NCBI GenBank assembly: GCA_964612185.1
Contig: CAZTCR010000012.1
Location: 1 to 64,000 of the forward strand
DNA length: 64,000 nt
Source: UBA1447 sp964612185
GTDB lineage: Bacteria > Bacillota > Clostridia > Oscillospirales > Acutalibacteraceae
Direction of reading: 5' to 3'
Position numbers and translations under genes: made by a program. How positions within the stretch are numbered: the stretch's first letter is position 1; each line of letters starts with the position of its first letter. The notes under the pieces were generated by a model. The model was not told the DNA's origin. It ran no database searches and saw nothing but the letters and a program-made list of their open reading frames with translations. Positions 7,723 through 16,470 of the stretch are shown here, one piece after another.

Positions 7723-8820
7723 TTATTCTGCCGAAGGCGTTTCGGTATCGACCTCTGTCGCCTCATCATCCGGGCTTTCTTCAGCCGTATCCGTTGTTTG
7801 TTCATTTACTTTGGTATCCCTGCCGGCAGTGCTGACCGCAACCTTATTTTTTACGGTCTTTGCCGGGGGTGTTTTTTTGCCGGTCTTCGGTTTATCCTCC
7901 GGCGGGAAAAAATCCACACCCTCAACCGGTTTGGGGTTCTTTTTATATTTATTCAGCAGCGCAACCAGTAAAACGGCGCAGACGACTGCTAAAGCGATTG
8001 AGCGTACCTGATTGAGTGTTAAACCAATCCCTGCCAACGGAATACCGTCGAGCCGGAAACTTTCAATAACAGCCCTGCCCGTACCGTACCACACACCGTA
8101 GCAAAGCATAATCTGTCCGCTGAATTTGCGGTGTTTTTTACAAATAAAAAACAAGACGGCAAAGCCGAGCAAACACCAGAGGGATTCGTACAAAAAAGTC
8201 GGGTGAACATAGGCTTTATCCACCATGGTTCCTGCGTCAACAAGAATGCCCTTTGCGGCAAGTTCAGCCTGGCTGTAGTTGATAAAATCAGCAGTCTTTT
8301 GGCTCCACATACCCCAAGGCAAGTTGGTGTTGGTACCGAAAACCTCCTGGTTGGTAAAATTACCCCAGCGCCCGATCCCCTGCCCGACAAGGAAACTCAT
8401 CGCGCACAAATCCAAGAGGTTGTAAAAATTCAGCTTTTCAAACCGGCATACCAAATAGGCTGCTATGATACCGCCGATAAGCCCGCCGTAAATGGCAAGC
8501 CCGCCCTCCCACACGCTGAATATGCTTGAAATGTTGTCTTTATAAAAAGACCAATTTGCCAGCACATAATACAGTCTGGCACCGATGATGCCGAGAATCG
8601 TGCCGTAGATGAGAACATCGATCATTTTGTCCAGGCTCATCTTCCATTTATACGCTCCGCGCCCACCCAGCAGAACAGCAAGCAAAAAGCCGAAGGCGAT
8701 GATGGCGCCGTACCATTTAATGGATAGCTGTAAACCAAAAAAAGAAAACTCCGCTAAAACAGACGGAACACTAAACCCTCTTTCAAGCGCCTTAAAGTAC
8801 ACTACGGTAAAATCGCTCAT
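7723..8820 (-). CDS. lgt: Prolipoprotein diacylglyceryl transferase with long acidic tail
   Basis: Lgt moves diacylglycerol from phosphatidylglycerol to the lipobox cysteine of prelipoproteins. The protein has about seven membrane segments and the Lgt signature GRWGNFTNQEVFG, plus HPTFLYES and GTGRAVIESFR. The 365-residue length exceeds the usual 260-290: after LLNKYKKNP there is a low-complexity tail of about 75 residues, first lysine/proline-rich, then acidic. The tail is probably cytoplasmic and unstructured. GGAGAA precedes the ATG. Confidence 0.95.
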   Translation of the reverse strand: MSDFTVVYFKALERGFSVPSVLAEFSFFGLQLSIKWYGAIIAFGFLLAVLLGGRGAYKWKMSLDKMIDVLIYGTILGIIGARLYYVLANWSFYKDNISSIFSVWEGGLAIYGGLIGGIIAAYLVCRFEKLNFYNLLDLCAMSFLVGQGIGRWGNFTNQEVFGTNTNLPWGMWSQKTADFINYSQAELAAKGILVDAGTMVDKAYVHPTFLYESLWCLLGFAVLFFICKKHRKFSGQIMLCYGVWYGTGRAVIESFRLDGIPLAGIGLTLNQVRSIALAVVCAVLLVALLNKYKKNPKPVEGVDFFPPEDKPKTGKKTPPAKTVKNKVAVSTAGRDTKVNEQTTDTAEESPDDEATEVDTETPSAE

Positions 8821-8835
8821 TCAATTCTCCATTCC

Positions 8836-8981
8836 GCCGCCAAAGGTGGCGGCACAATAATAATGAAAAGATATGTTCCGCAAAGCGGATGCCGGTCTTG
8901 CCTGTTGACCGGCAAGTAACTTTTCTCGCGTGAAAATTCATTTTCACGCTCTCCCCTTGATATTATTTCATCTTGAAATAA
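8836..8981. other. Cluster of five short palindromes between ymfH and lgt
   Basis: Five unrelated hairpins follow each other: GCCGCC/GGCGGC (8836-8841, 8848-8853), TCCGC/GCGGA (8877-8889), GCCGGTC/GACCGGC (8891-8913), CGTGAAAAT/ATTTTCACG (8929-8948) and TTATTTCA/TGAAATAA (8963-8981). None has a convincing T-run for the minus strand. Some may act in ymfH transcript ends; the density is unusual for a 160-base gap. Confidence 0.6.
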
Positions 8982-8983
8982 AC

Positions 8984-10255
8984 TTATGCCGGCAGAATAA
9001 CGGAAAGAACCGAACTCGATTCATTCAATATACTGTCGAGCCGGGTATTTAGGCTGTCAAGTTCAATTGCTTTACATTCTTCAATATCGTCAAACAGCCC
9101 ATTGCCCGTAAAGAATGTGGCGGCGAGCTCATTGGCGAGTTCATCCACATCATTATACATCATGATAAGCCTGCCGTAAAGCTTCCTTCTGGTGCGTTCA
9201 AAGCTTTGTTGTTCAACCTTTTCGGTCTTCAACCGCTTAATTTCATCTTTAATCGCTTGCGCGACCGTCTGCGGATCTTTTGACTCCCCGCCAAAGATGG
9301 CACAGGCATAACCGTACCCTTCAAAGTATTCAAAAGAAAAGGTACCGTTAATCAATTCGGCATCGATAAGCCTTTTATACAGCGGCGATGCTTTGCCCGC
9401 GATGATATCCAGCAAAATATGCGCGCCCAGGCGCTCCTGTGTTGTGCGTACCGGTGTTTGAACTGACTCCTTAAAGCCCAGCATAAACAGCGGAGCGCTG
9501 ACGGCGAGTTTTTCTTCTATGTAACCTGTTAAAGGTTCCGCCGGCTCCGGTTCAAAGTCCCTTTTAACCGCGCCGCCCGTTGCCGGTTTTAAAATCCGGT
9601 CCGTCACCTCCAGCACATCGGCAACATCGGCATTGCCGGAAACGGCGAGGACCATATTGTTCAGATTATAAAAAGAGCTGTAGCAGTCATAGAGCAACTT
9701 CGCCGTGATTTGTGCGATGGATTCCTGCGTGCCCGCGATATCGATTCGAACGGGATTGACTTGGTACAGGGAGCGCAAAAGATTAAACAGCACCTCCCAA
9801 TCAGGTACATCTTTATACATCGTAATTTCCTGCCCGATGATGCCCTGCTCCTTTTCCACTGTTTCTTGCGTGAAATAGGGTTTTTGAACAAAATCCAGCA
9901 AAATCTCCAGCGACGCCTTGAAGTTGCCGGTGCAGGAAAACAAGTAACCGGTCCGGTCGAAGCTTGTGTAGGCGTTGGCGCTCGCGCCGGTTTTCGCAAA
10001 GCGCTCGAACGCGGCAAGCTCTTCACTTTCAAACAGTTTATGCTCCAAAAAATGCGCGGTGCCTTCCGGTATGGCGGAAAAAGTGCCGTCCGGCAGCGAT
10101 ATTTTATTGTCAATCGAGCCGTATTTGGCGGCAAAAACAGCGTACGAGGATGAATAGCCGGCTTTTGGCAGCACCAAAATGGTTAAACCCGAGGGATGTT
10201 TTATCTTATAGTAAGCTTCCTTCAACGCCTCGTTGCGGATTTCTTCAATCTTCAT
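8984..10255 (-). CDS. ymfH: M16-family zinc peptidase, YmfH-like
   Basis: This 423-residue protein keeps the inverted zinc motif HxxEH (GTAHFLEHKLFE, near residue 90) and the downstream glutamate region EKEQGIIGQEI, so it should be an active metallopeptidase. It starts 11 bases inside the end of the preceding ymfF-like gene. Active and inactive M16 subunits encoded in tandem are the rule for the YmfF/YmfH pair of Firmicutes, which probably act as a heterodimer. Substrates are unknown. Confidence 0.88.
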   Translation of the reverse strand: MKIEEIRNEALKEAYYKIKHPSGLTILVLPKAGYSSSYAVFAAKYGSIDNKISLPDGTFSAIPEGTAHFLEHKLFESEELAAFERFAKTGASANAYTSFDRTGYLFSCTGNFKASLEILLDFVQKPYFTQETVEKEQGIIGQEITMYKDVPDWEVLFNLLRSLYQVNPVRIDIAGTQESIAQITAKLLYDCYSSFYNLNNMVLAVSGNADVADVLEVTDRILKPATGGAVKRDFEPEPAEPLTGYIEEKLAVSAPLFMLGFKESVQTPVRTTQERLGAHILLDIIAGKASPLYKRLIDAELINGTFSFEYFEGYGYACAIFGGESKDPQTVAQAIKDEIKRLKTEKVEQQSFERTRRKLYGRLIMMYNDVDELANELAATFFTGNGLFDDIEECKAIELDSLNTRLDSILNESSSVLSVILPA

Positions 10256-11534
10256 CCCCGGTTCCCTCCCCTGTGCCCGTTAGCATATAAACGGTATCCA
10301 GCGTTACCCGCTGAGCAGCTTTTACAACCTGCTCCATCGTTATCTTTTCAATTTTTTCCGCTTCTTGCAGCGGGGTAATAATGTCCGGCTTCATCATCTG
10401 GGAAGCATACCATACAACCAAATCCTCCGGAGAATCCTCCACGCTGCGTAGATGGTCACATATCGACATTTTAGAAGCCTTCAAATCGCCCTCATCAACA
10501 TCACCGGCTTTTACGGCGTCAAGCTGATCCAGAATCGCTTGCGTAGCCAATTGTTCTTTGTCGCTTTCAATTCCGCTCTGCACAAAAATAACGCCTTTTT
10601 GATGTGTCAGCCTTGCGGAGCAATAGTAACACAAACTCATTTTTTCCCGCACATTAGTAAACAGTTTGGAATAGGTACCCCCGCCGAAAATGTCTGTCAT
10701 GACCTTTACCGCGGTCACATCATCCAGCGCGTTTTCCATCCCCGCCCGAAAACCCATCACCAGTTTACCTTGTTTCACCGGCAGCTTTTCGTCTGTTTTG
10801 CGCGGTTCTTTTACTGCTTTGATGAACTCTGTTTTAATATCCGCCGGGCTTCGTTCAATGTTGGCGAACTTCATCTGCAAAGCCTCCGCGATGCGCCCGT
10901 GTGCGCCGGTGCCGGCCATATCAATCTGAACAACCGCCGTTTTGAGCATATTCTGCAACGCCGTAAAAATAGTCTTACCCGTCAGCGCTTCAATCTCTTC
11001 TTTTGTCCCGTATTTGCTCAAGCCGTACCGTTCACCCGAACACATCAACGCCTCACAGCGGCGCAGCGCATAGACGCGCTTGTCGTTCAATTCGCTTTCC
11101 ATCCGCTCAATCAAAAGCCTTTTTTCCCGTTGAACGGCGGCATCCGAAAAGCTTTCCGCTTGAATATCCGGGTCGAAGATTAAGTCAAGCAACAGTTCGG
11201 TGCAGTGTTGTGCGATGCTTTCGCCGGTCAGGGCAAAACGGTCGTCAATCGCCGTTAGACTCAATGTCAACAACTGCGCTTCACCGAGTTTTGCAACGCC
11301 GGCGGTCAGCACCGCACCGTAAAGTTCCGCTAATTTAGCGTTCAGTACGGAAAAATCGGGATACTTGCGGCAGGACCGGTGCAGAATATACGGCAGAACC
11401 GCATTCGCCGCCAGGTTGCCTTCCATGGGCAGCGCCATGGAAAAAAAAACGCAGCCCGTTTTGAAGCGGTCTGTTTGCAGCGCGCACAAGCGTACACCCG
11501 GCGCGATTGTTTTAACAATAGGCTTGTTGTCCAT
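10245..11534 (-). CDS. ymfF: M16-family protein lacking the zinc motif, YmfF-like
   Basis: The 429-residue product has the M16 fold pattern (KLAELYGAVLTAGV early; YSKLFTNVREKMSLCYYCSA late), but where HxxEH is expected it has LPYILHRSCRKYP. It is therefore predicted to be catalytically inactive and to serve as the partner subunit that supplies the second half of the clamshell. GGAGG lies ahead of the ATG. Translation is coupled to the active ymfH-like gene by an 11-base overlap. Confidence 0.85.
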   Translation of the reverse strand: MDNKPIVKTIAPGVRLCALQTDRFKTGCVFFSMALPMEGNLAANAVLPYILHRSCRKYPDFSVLNAKLAELYGAVLTAGVAKLGEAQLLTLSLTAIDDRFALTGESIAQHCTELLLDLIFDPDIQAESFSDAAVQREKRLLIERMESELNDKRVYALRRCEALMCSGERYGLSKYGTKEEIEALTGKTIFTALQNMLKTAVVQIDMAGTGAHGRIAEALQMKFANIERSPADIKTEFIKAVKEPRKTDEKLPVKQGKLVMGFRAGMENALDDVTAVKVMTDIFGGGTYSKLFTNVREKMSLCYYCSARLTHQKGVIFVQSGIESDKEQLATQAILDQLDAVKAGDVDEGDLKASKMSICDHLRSVEDSPEDLVVWYASQMMKPDIITPLQEAEKIEKITMEQVVKAAQRVTLDTVYMLTGTGEGTGDED

Positions 11535-11550
11535 GTTGACCTCCGATTAA

Positions 11551-11720
11551 TTGAGTTTTCAGTGGTTGGTAGTCAGTGGTCGAACGATTACCGATCGATT
11601 GCTGGCGGAAGTATCCCCCTCCGACTGGTGCCGGTTTCCCCCTTTAGCAAGGGGGACAAGGGGTTTCTTACTTGTCTCCCGACTTGCCTCCCTTGTTAAA
11701 GGGAAATGAACGCGGAGCGT
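11551..11720. repeat. Decayed intergenic repeats (11-mer-like and MITE-like)
   Basis: At 11551-11596 the pieces CAGTGGTT, GTCAGTGG, CGAACGATT and CGATTGCTGG resemble the hairpin and unit pieces that surround array A, so this may be a decayed sixth copy. From about 11627 to 11708 an imperfect inverted repeat follows: TTCCCCCTTTAGCAAGGGGG on the left and a complement-like CCTCCCTTGTTAAAGGGAA on the right. CCC-TTTA-GGG repeats of this sort are seen between genes of many Clostridia. No coding potential is seen in the 260-base gap. Confidence 0.4.
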
Positions 11721-11795
11721 TCTATGGGACCTGCCGAAGCGGTGGTGGGATTTAAGGGTACGAGTACTCCGTCCCGCGAGTAAAAGTTCGAGCGT

Positions 11796-13094
11796 CTAGA
11801 TATCGTTCCGAGTTAGATCTTCGTAACTCTCGCGTTTTATAACCAGCCGTGCTTCGCCGTCTTTCACAAATACCACCGGCGGGCGAGGAATTCGATTGTA
11901 GTTGGATGCCATGGAATAGTTGTATGCCCCGGTGGAAAGCACCGCGAGTATATCGCCGGGTTCAACGCGCTGTACAGATGTCCCTTCCTGTATCAAATCA
12001 CCGGTCTCGCAGCATTTACCGGCAATGGTGGCCGTGCATTCCCTTGGTTCATTTGCCTTGTTCGCGCAGATGATTTCATACTGCGCCTGGTATAGGATGT
12101 AACGGGGATTGTCCCCCATGCCGCCGTCCACGGAGATATAGGTGCGGACATTCGGTATTTTTTTTACAGCCCCCACGGTATAAAGCGTTATCCCAGCCGC
12201 GCCGACAATGGACCTGCCGGGTTCGATGATAACATAAGGCATTTTAAGCCCCAGTTCGGCGGAATACTCTTTAATGACTGCAGACACTTTTTTCATATAA
12301 TCCGCAAACGGTCGAGGGCGGTCTGTTTGCAGGTATTTGATGCCGAAGCCGCCGCCAAGGTTCAGCACGCCGAGTTCTGTGCCGGTTTCCTCTTTTACCT
12401 GTGCGATAAAGTCAAGCATGACTTTTGCCGCCAGTTCAAACGGGTCAATATCAAAAATTTGTGAACCGATATGACAGTGGATGCCCATGAGTTTCAAATT
12501 GGCCATGGTCAGGGCTTTCTTGACCGCCTGCATAGCCTCGCCTGTTTCCAGCGCGAAACCGAATTTTGAATCAATCTGCCCTGTTCTGATAAAATCATGT
12601 GTATGGGCATTGATACCGGGCTTGATGCGAAACAGTATCTCAATCACTCTATCCGCATCACGCGCTATTTTGTCCAGCGTCTCCAGCTCAAAAATATTAT
12701 CGACAACGATTCTGCCGACATGATGATCAACCGCCATTTGCAGTTCTTCCGGTGTTTTATTGTTGCCGTGAAAATATATTTTTTCCGCAGGGAAGTCAAC
12801 CGAAAGTGCCGTAAACAGTTCCCCGCCGGAGACAACATCGAGCCCCATACCCTCCTCCGCACAGATCCGGCACATCTCTTTGCAGCAAAAAGCTTTGCTG
12901 GCGTAGAGCACCATGCCGTTACCGGCGTAGTTTTCATTGATAGAATCGACAAACGCGCGGCAGTTGCGGCGAATCTCGACTTCGTCAAAAACATAGGCGG
13001 GCGTACCGAAACGATTTGCAAGTTCCACGGTATCGCACCCGCCGATGGTTAAATGGCCTTTTTCATTCACCTGAATGCAATCCGAAACATACAT
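11796..13094 (-). CDS. lysA: Diaminopimelate decarboxylase
   Basis: The enzyme converts meso-diaminopimelate to L-lysine with PLP. Visible landmarks are the PLP lysine in VLYASKAFC, the HCHIGSQI and GGGFGIKY phosphate-binding stretches, EPGRSIVG, and CCETGD supplied in trans to the partner active site. The protein has 432 residues from the ATG at 13094, chosen for AAAAGGGAG 8 bases upstream. It is last in lon-engB-lysA. Confidence 0.96.
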   Translation of the reverse strand: MYVSDCIQVNEKGHLTIGGCDTVELANRFGTPAYVFDEVEIRRNCRAFVDSINENYAGNGMVLYASKAFCCKEMCRICAEEGMGLDVVSGGELFTALSVDFPAEKIYFHGNNKTPEELQMAVDHHVGRIVVDNIFELETLDKIARDADRVIEILFRIKPGINAHTHDFIRTGQIDSKFGFALETGEAMQAVKKALTMANLKLMGIHCHIGSQIFDIDPFELAAKVMLDFIAQVKEETGTELGVLNLGGGFGIKYLQTDRPRPFADYMKKVSAVIKEYSAELGLKMPYVIIEPGRSIVGAAGITLYTVGAVKKIPNVRTYISVDGGMGDNPRYILYQAQYEIICANKANEPRECTATIAGKCCETGDLIQEGTSVQRVEPGDILAVLSTGAYNYSMASNYNRIPRPPVVFVKDGEARLVIKRESYEDLTRNDI

Positions 13095-13110
13095 AGAACA
13101 TTTCTCCCTT

Positions 13111-13698
13111 TTAATACAAGATGAGCGCATCGCTGATTATTTTTTGAATTTCCTCCACACCTTCGCCGGTCTGGGAGGAGAATGGTATCTTTTTATTTTC
13201 CGGGAACCCCGATAACTCGTTCGCCAATTCTTCCATCCGTTTTAAGCGTTCGGTTTTGTTAAGCTTGTCGCATTTGGTCATCGCAATCACAAAATTATGC
13301 CCGCTGTCCTTCAAAAAGGTCATCATTTCGTAATCCTCCGCTGACGGTTTATGACGCATATCAATCAACTGTACAACAAGATTAATTTGTCTGCCGGTGG
13401 TAAAATAGCCTTCCATCATTTCCGCCCAGCGTTTTTTCTCACCCTGTGCGACCTTTGCGTAGCCGTAACCGGGTAAATCGACAAACTTGACGCCGTCACC
13501 TTTAAAAAAATTTACAGTAATTGTTTTACCGGGCATGGAGCTTGTGCGCGCCAGGCTTTTGCGATTTAAGATTTTGTTTAGAAGTGAGGACTTGCCGACA
13601 TTGGAACGCCCCGCAAAAGCAATTTCCGGTACTACGGACAGCGGCAATTGCGCTTTGGTCCCATAGGAAGCCTCATATTCAAAGTTGTTGAAACGCAT
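13111..13698 (-). CDS. engB: Ribosome biogenesis GTPase EngB (YsxC/YihA)
   Basis: This 195-residue TrmE-Era-EngA-EngB-type GTPase has the P-loop GRSNVGKS, switch threonine region GKTITVNF, the G3 motif DLPGYGYA and the G4 motif TKCD. It is needed for 50S subunit assembly. I chose the ATG at 13698 (MRFNNFEYE), with AAAGGA upstream. It follows lon, as in Bacillus, but here array B is inserted between the two genes. Confidence 0.96.
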   Translation of the reverse strand: MRFNNFEYEASYGTKAQLPLSVVPEIAFAGRSNVGKSSLLNKILNRKSLARTSSMPGKTITVNFFKGDGVKFVDLPGYGYAKVAQGEKKRWAEMMEGYFTTGRQINLVVQLIDMRHKPSAEDYEMMTFLKDSGHNFVIAMTKCDKLNKTERLKRMEELANELSGFPENKKIPFSSQTGEGVEEIQKIISDALILY

Positions 13699-13724
13699 GG
13701 GGAGTCCTTTCAAAAAACGGATGG

Positions 13725-13829
13725 TTAGCAATGGGTTAACAATAGGTTAGCGATAGGTTAGCCATTGTTCAGCTACTGCTCAGCTACTGCTCAGCTACTG
13801 CTCAGCCACTGTTCAGCCATCGCTCAGCC
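13725..13829. repeat. 11-bp palindromic repeat array B (between lon and engB)
   Basis: The plus strand reads TTAGCAATGGG, TTAACAATAGG, TTAGCGATAGG, TTAGCCATTGT, then opposite-orientation units TCAGCTACTGC three times without change, TCAGCCACTGT and TCAGCCATCGC, each exactly 11 bases. The array begins 2 bases after the lon stop in the direction of transcription. On the minus strand it is followed by CCGTTTTTTG and then the engB ribosome binding site. Confidence 0.9.
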
Positions 13830-13831
13830 GC

Positions 13832-16243
13832 CTACTGCGCTATAATATTCCGCGAAACCGGCAGATTGTCCGCAACCGGTATCGGCAGCTCTTCCCGGGT
13901 TTCCTTTTCAATGTTGCTGACCAACGCGTGGGTAAAAACCTCGTCAACACCGGTTACCGGCATAAAGCCGACACGGGCTTTAACGGCGTTGTCCACCTCA
14001 CGCAAATCCGGCACATTTTCATCCGGAATGATAACCGTTTTGATCCCCGCCCGGTAGGCTGCCATTGCCTTTTCTTTCAGCCCGCCGATGGGCAGCACCC
14101 TGCCGCGCAGGGTGATTTCGCCCGTCATGGCAACATCTGCGCGCGCGGGTATGCCCGTCAGCGCGGAAACAAGCGCTGTGGCGATTGTTACACCGGCAGA
14201 GGGACCATCCTTTGGCACGGCACCTTCCGGCACATGGATGTGAATATCCTTTTCTTTGTAAAACTGCTTGTCGATATGCAATCTGTCTGCCCTGGAGCGG
14301 ATATAACTCAACGCCGCCTTCGCGGATTCCTTCATCACTTCGCCGAGCGAACCGGTCAGCTCGAGCTTCCCGGTGCCGTCCAGCACGGCGACCTCAATTT
14401 GCAGCATCTCGCCGCCGACGGATGTCCAGGCCAAGCCGTTGACAAGACCGGGTTCGTTCATGGCTTCCGGTTTTTCGTTTTTATATTTTCTCGCGCCGAG
14501 CAGTTCGTCCAAATCTTCCGCTTTGAAGGTCACCTTTTTCTCGCCGTTCGCAACTTTCACCGCGGCTTTTCGGAAAATGGCAGCAATCGTCTGTTCCAAC
14601 CGGCGCACGCCTGCCTCTTTGGTGTAGCCTTCAATCAAAAGATGCAGTGCATCGTCGGTAATCTTAAAACTCTTGCCGGAAAGACCGTGGCGTTTCGCCT
14701 GTTTTGGGACCAGATGTTTTTTAGCGATGTTAAATTTTTCCTCATGCGTGTAGCTGCCGAGTTCGATGATTTCCATTCTGTCCAGCAGCGGCTCCGGTAT
14801 GGTATCCCGCATATTCGCGGTTGTGATAAACAACACACGGCTTAAATCAAACGGCAGTTCGATGTAATGGTCGCGGAAAGAGAAGTTCTGCTCCGAGTCG
14901 AGCACCTCCAGCAGCGCAGACGACGGATCGCCGTTGTAACTGCTGCTCAACTTGTCCACCTCATCTAAAAGAATCAACGGATTGCTCGTGCCCGCCTGCT
15001 GCATGGCGTTGATAATACGCCCGGGCATAGAACCGATATAGGTTTTGCGGTGACCTCTGATTTCGGCTTCGTCATGGATGCCGCCCAGGGAAATCCGCAC
15101 ATACTTTCGCCCCATCGCGCGGGCGATGGAACGCGCCACGGATGTTTTACCGACACCGGGCGGACCCACGAGGCAGATAATCTGTCCCTTTATGTCGGGG
15201 GAAAGTTTGCGGACGGCCAGCATTTCGACAATTCTGTCCTTGACCTTTTCAAGCCCGTAGTGGTCGTTGTCCAGCACCTTGCGCGCGTGGACTAAATCCA
15301 GCTTGTCGGTTGTCAGCTTATTCCACGGGAGCGACAGACAGGTTTCAAGATAGTTGCGGATGACACCGGACTCCGGTGACTGGGGAGAAACGCGTTCGAG
15401 CCGGTCGCACTCGCGCATGAGCTTACCGCTCGATATTTTGTCAAGCCCGAGTTTGTCAATCTGTTCCCGATACATCTGAATATCATTATCCGGCGATACG
15501 CCGTCGTTGAGTTCGCCGGAAATCGCCTTGAGTTGCTCGCGCAGATAATACTCCCGTTGGTTTTGGTCAATCTGCTCCTGCACATGGGTGTGGATATCCT
15601 CTTCGAGTTTCAGGAGCTTTCCCTCTTTTTCGAGCAGCACGCACAACGACTCGAGGCGTCTTAACGGATTAAGTTGTTCCAGTATCCGCTGCCGGTCGGC
15701 ATATTCGAGCACAATATTGCCCGTGATATAGTCAGCAAGCCCGCCCGGTCTTTTTTCGGCAATGACAGCCAAAATCAAATCCGGCGAAAGCTGGGGGGCC
15801 GCGGTTGAATAGTCATTAAAAATGTCTTTGGCATGGCGGACGAGCGCCTCGGCATACTCGGTGTCGGATTCCTTAATCTTCATATCCGGGCAGCGCTTAA
15901 CAGTTCCGCGCATGTACGGCTTTTCTTCGAGCCGGTCTACAAGCTTTGCCCGGTACAAGCCCTCAACTGCGACGCGCACATTATCACTGCCCTGCAGCTT
16001 TAAAACCTGCTTGACAGTAGCGACAACGCCGATTTTATACAGGTCGCCGAATTCCGGCGCGTCGTTGACGATGTCCATTTGGGTGACCAGAAAAACCTCC
16101 TGATTACCGGCCATGGCGGCCTTGAGCGCCGCCACGGATTTGCTCCTGCCGACATCAAAATGCAGGCGCATTTCAGGGAATATGACCAACCCCCGCAAGG
16201 CCACAACCGGCATTGCAAGGAGTTCTGCGGTATTCTTACTCAT
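13832..16243 (-). CDS. lon: ATP-dependent protease La (Lon)
   Basis: The 803-residue LonA has the N-terminal substrate-binding domain (MPVVALRGLVIFPEM), a long coiled region, an AAA+ module with Walker A GPPGVGKT, Walker B ILLDEVDK and sensor NPLILLDE context, and the C-terminal peptidase with the Ser-Lys dyad S682 (PKDGPSAG) and K725 (GLKEK). It degrades misfolded and regulatory proteins. I took the ATG at 16243, with CGGAGA upstream. The gene has a strong promoter and heads lon-engB-lysA. Confidence 0.97.
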   Translation of the reverse strand: MSKNTAELLAMPVVALRGLVIFPEMRLHFDVGRSKSVAALKAAMAGNQEVFLVTQMDIVNDAPEFGDLYKIGVVATVKQVLKLQGSDNVRVAVEGLYRAKLVDRLEEKPYMRGTVKRCPDMKIKESDTEYAEALVRHAKDIFNDYSTAAPQLSPDLILAVIAEKRPGGLADYITGNIVLEYADRQRILEQLNPLRRLESLCVLLEKEGKLLKLEEDIHTHVQEQIDQNQREYYLREQLKAISGELNDGVSPDNDIQMYREQIDKLGLDKISSGKLMRECDRLERVSPQSPESGVIRNYLETCLSLPWNKLTTDKLDLVHARKVLDNDHYGLEKVKDRIVEMLAVRKLSPDIKGQIICLVGPPGVGKTSVARSIARAMGRKYVRISLGGIHDEAEIRGHRKTYIGSMPGRIINAMQQAGTSNPLILLDEVDKLSSSYNGDPSSALLEVLDSEQNFSFRDHYIELPFDLSRVLFITTANMRDTIPEPLLDRMEIIELGSYTHEEKFNIAKKHLVPKQAKRHGLSGKSFKITDDALHLLIEGYTKEAGVRRLEQTIAAIFRKAAVKVANGEKKVTFKAEDLDELLGARKYKNEKPEAMNEPGLVNGLAWTSVGGEMLQIEVAVLDGTGKLELTGSLGEVMKESAKAALSYIRSRADRLHIDKQFYKEKDIHIHVPEGAVPKDGPSAGVTIATALVSALTGIPARADVAMTGEITLRGRVLPIGGLKEKAMAAYRAGIKTVIIPDENVPDLREVDNAVKARVGFMPVTGVDEVFTHALVSNIEKETREELPIPVADNLPVSRNIIAQ

Positions 16244-16293
16244 AAAATCATCTCCGATAGGGAACAAAATTGAACCGATTCCCTTAGCTTAAT

Positions 16294-16322
16294 ATTATAC
16301 AATATATGGAGATTGCCGTCAA
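16294..16322 (-). promoter_or_regulatory. Promoter of lon
   Basis: TTGACG (16317-16322) and TATAAT (16294-16299) are 17 bases apart on the minus strand, about 50 bases ahead of the lon start. No CIRCE or CtsR-type heptad is seen around it. Confidence 0.8.
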
Positions 16323-16394
16323 CCTTCGAATGATGGTTTGTAAAGCTGTTTCGTTGGCGTTAGAGTGAATATAAAAATTCTCGTCTCCTGATTC

Positions 16395-16434
16395 AAATAA
16401 AACGGAAACCCCGCTTGTCAATCGATATGCGGGG
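16395..16434 (-). terminator. Terminator of the three-gene surface operon
   Basis: Arms CCCCGC (16429-16434 read on minus) and GCGGGG (16409-16414) enclose 14 bases and are followed on the minus strand by TTTCCGTTTTATTT. The rest of the 16323-16470 spacer holds nothing else that I recognise. Confidence 0.65.
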
Positions 16435-16470
16435 CCTGTAATAAGAATTCCGTATTTACTCAGAACACAA

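Noticed and set aside
16294..16322. CtsR or HrcA control of lon
   Set aside because: I looked for CIRCE and for tandem CtsR heptads around the lon promoter and found neither.
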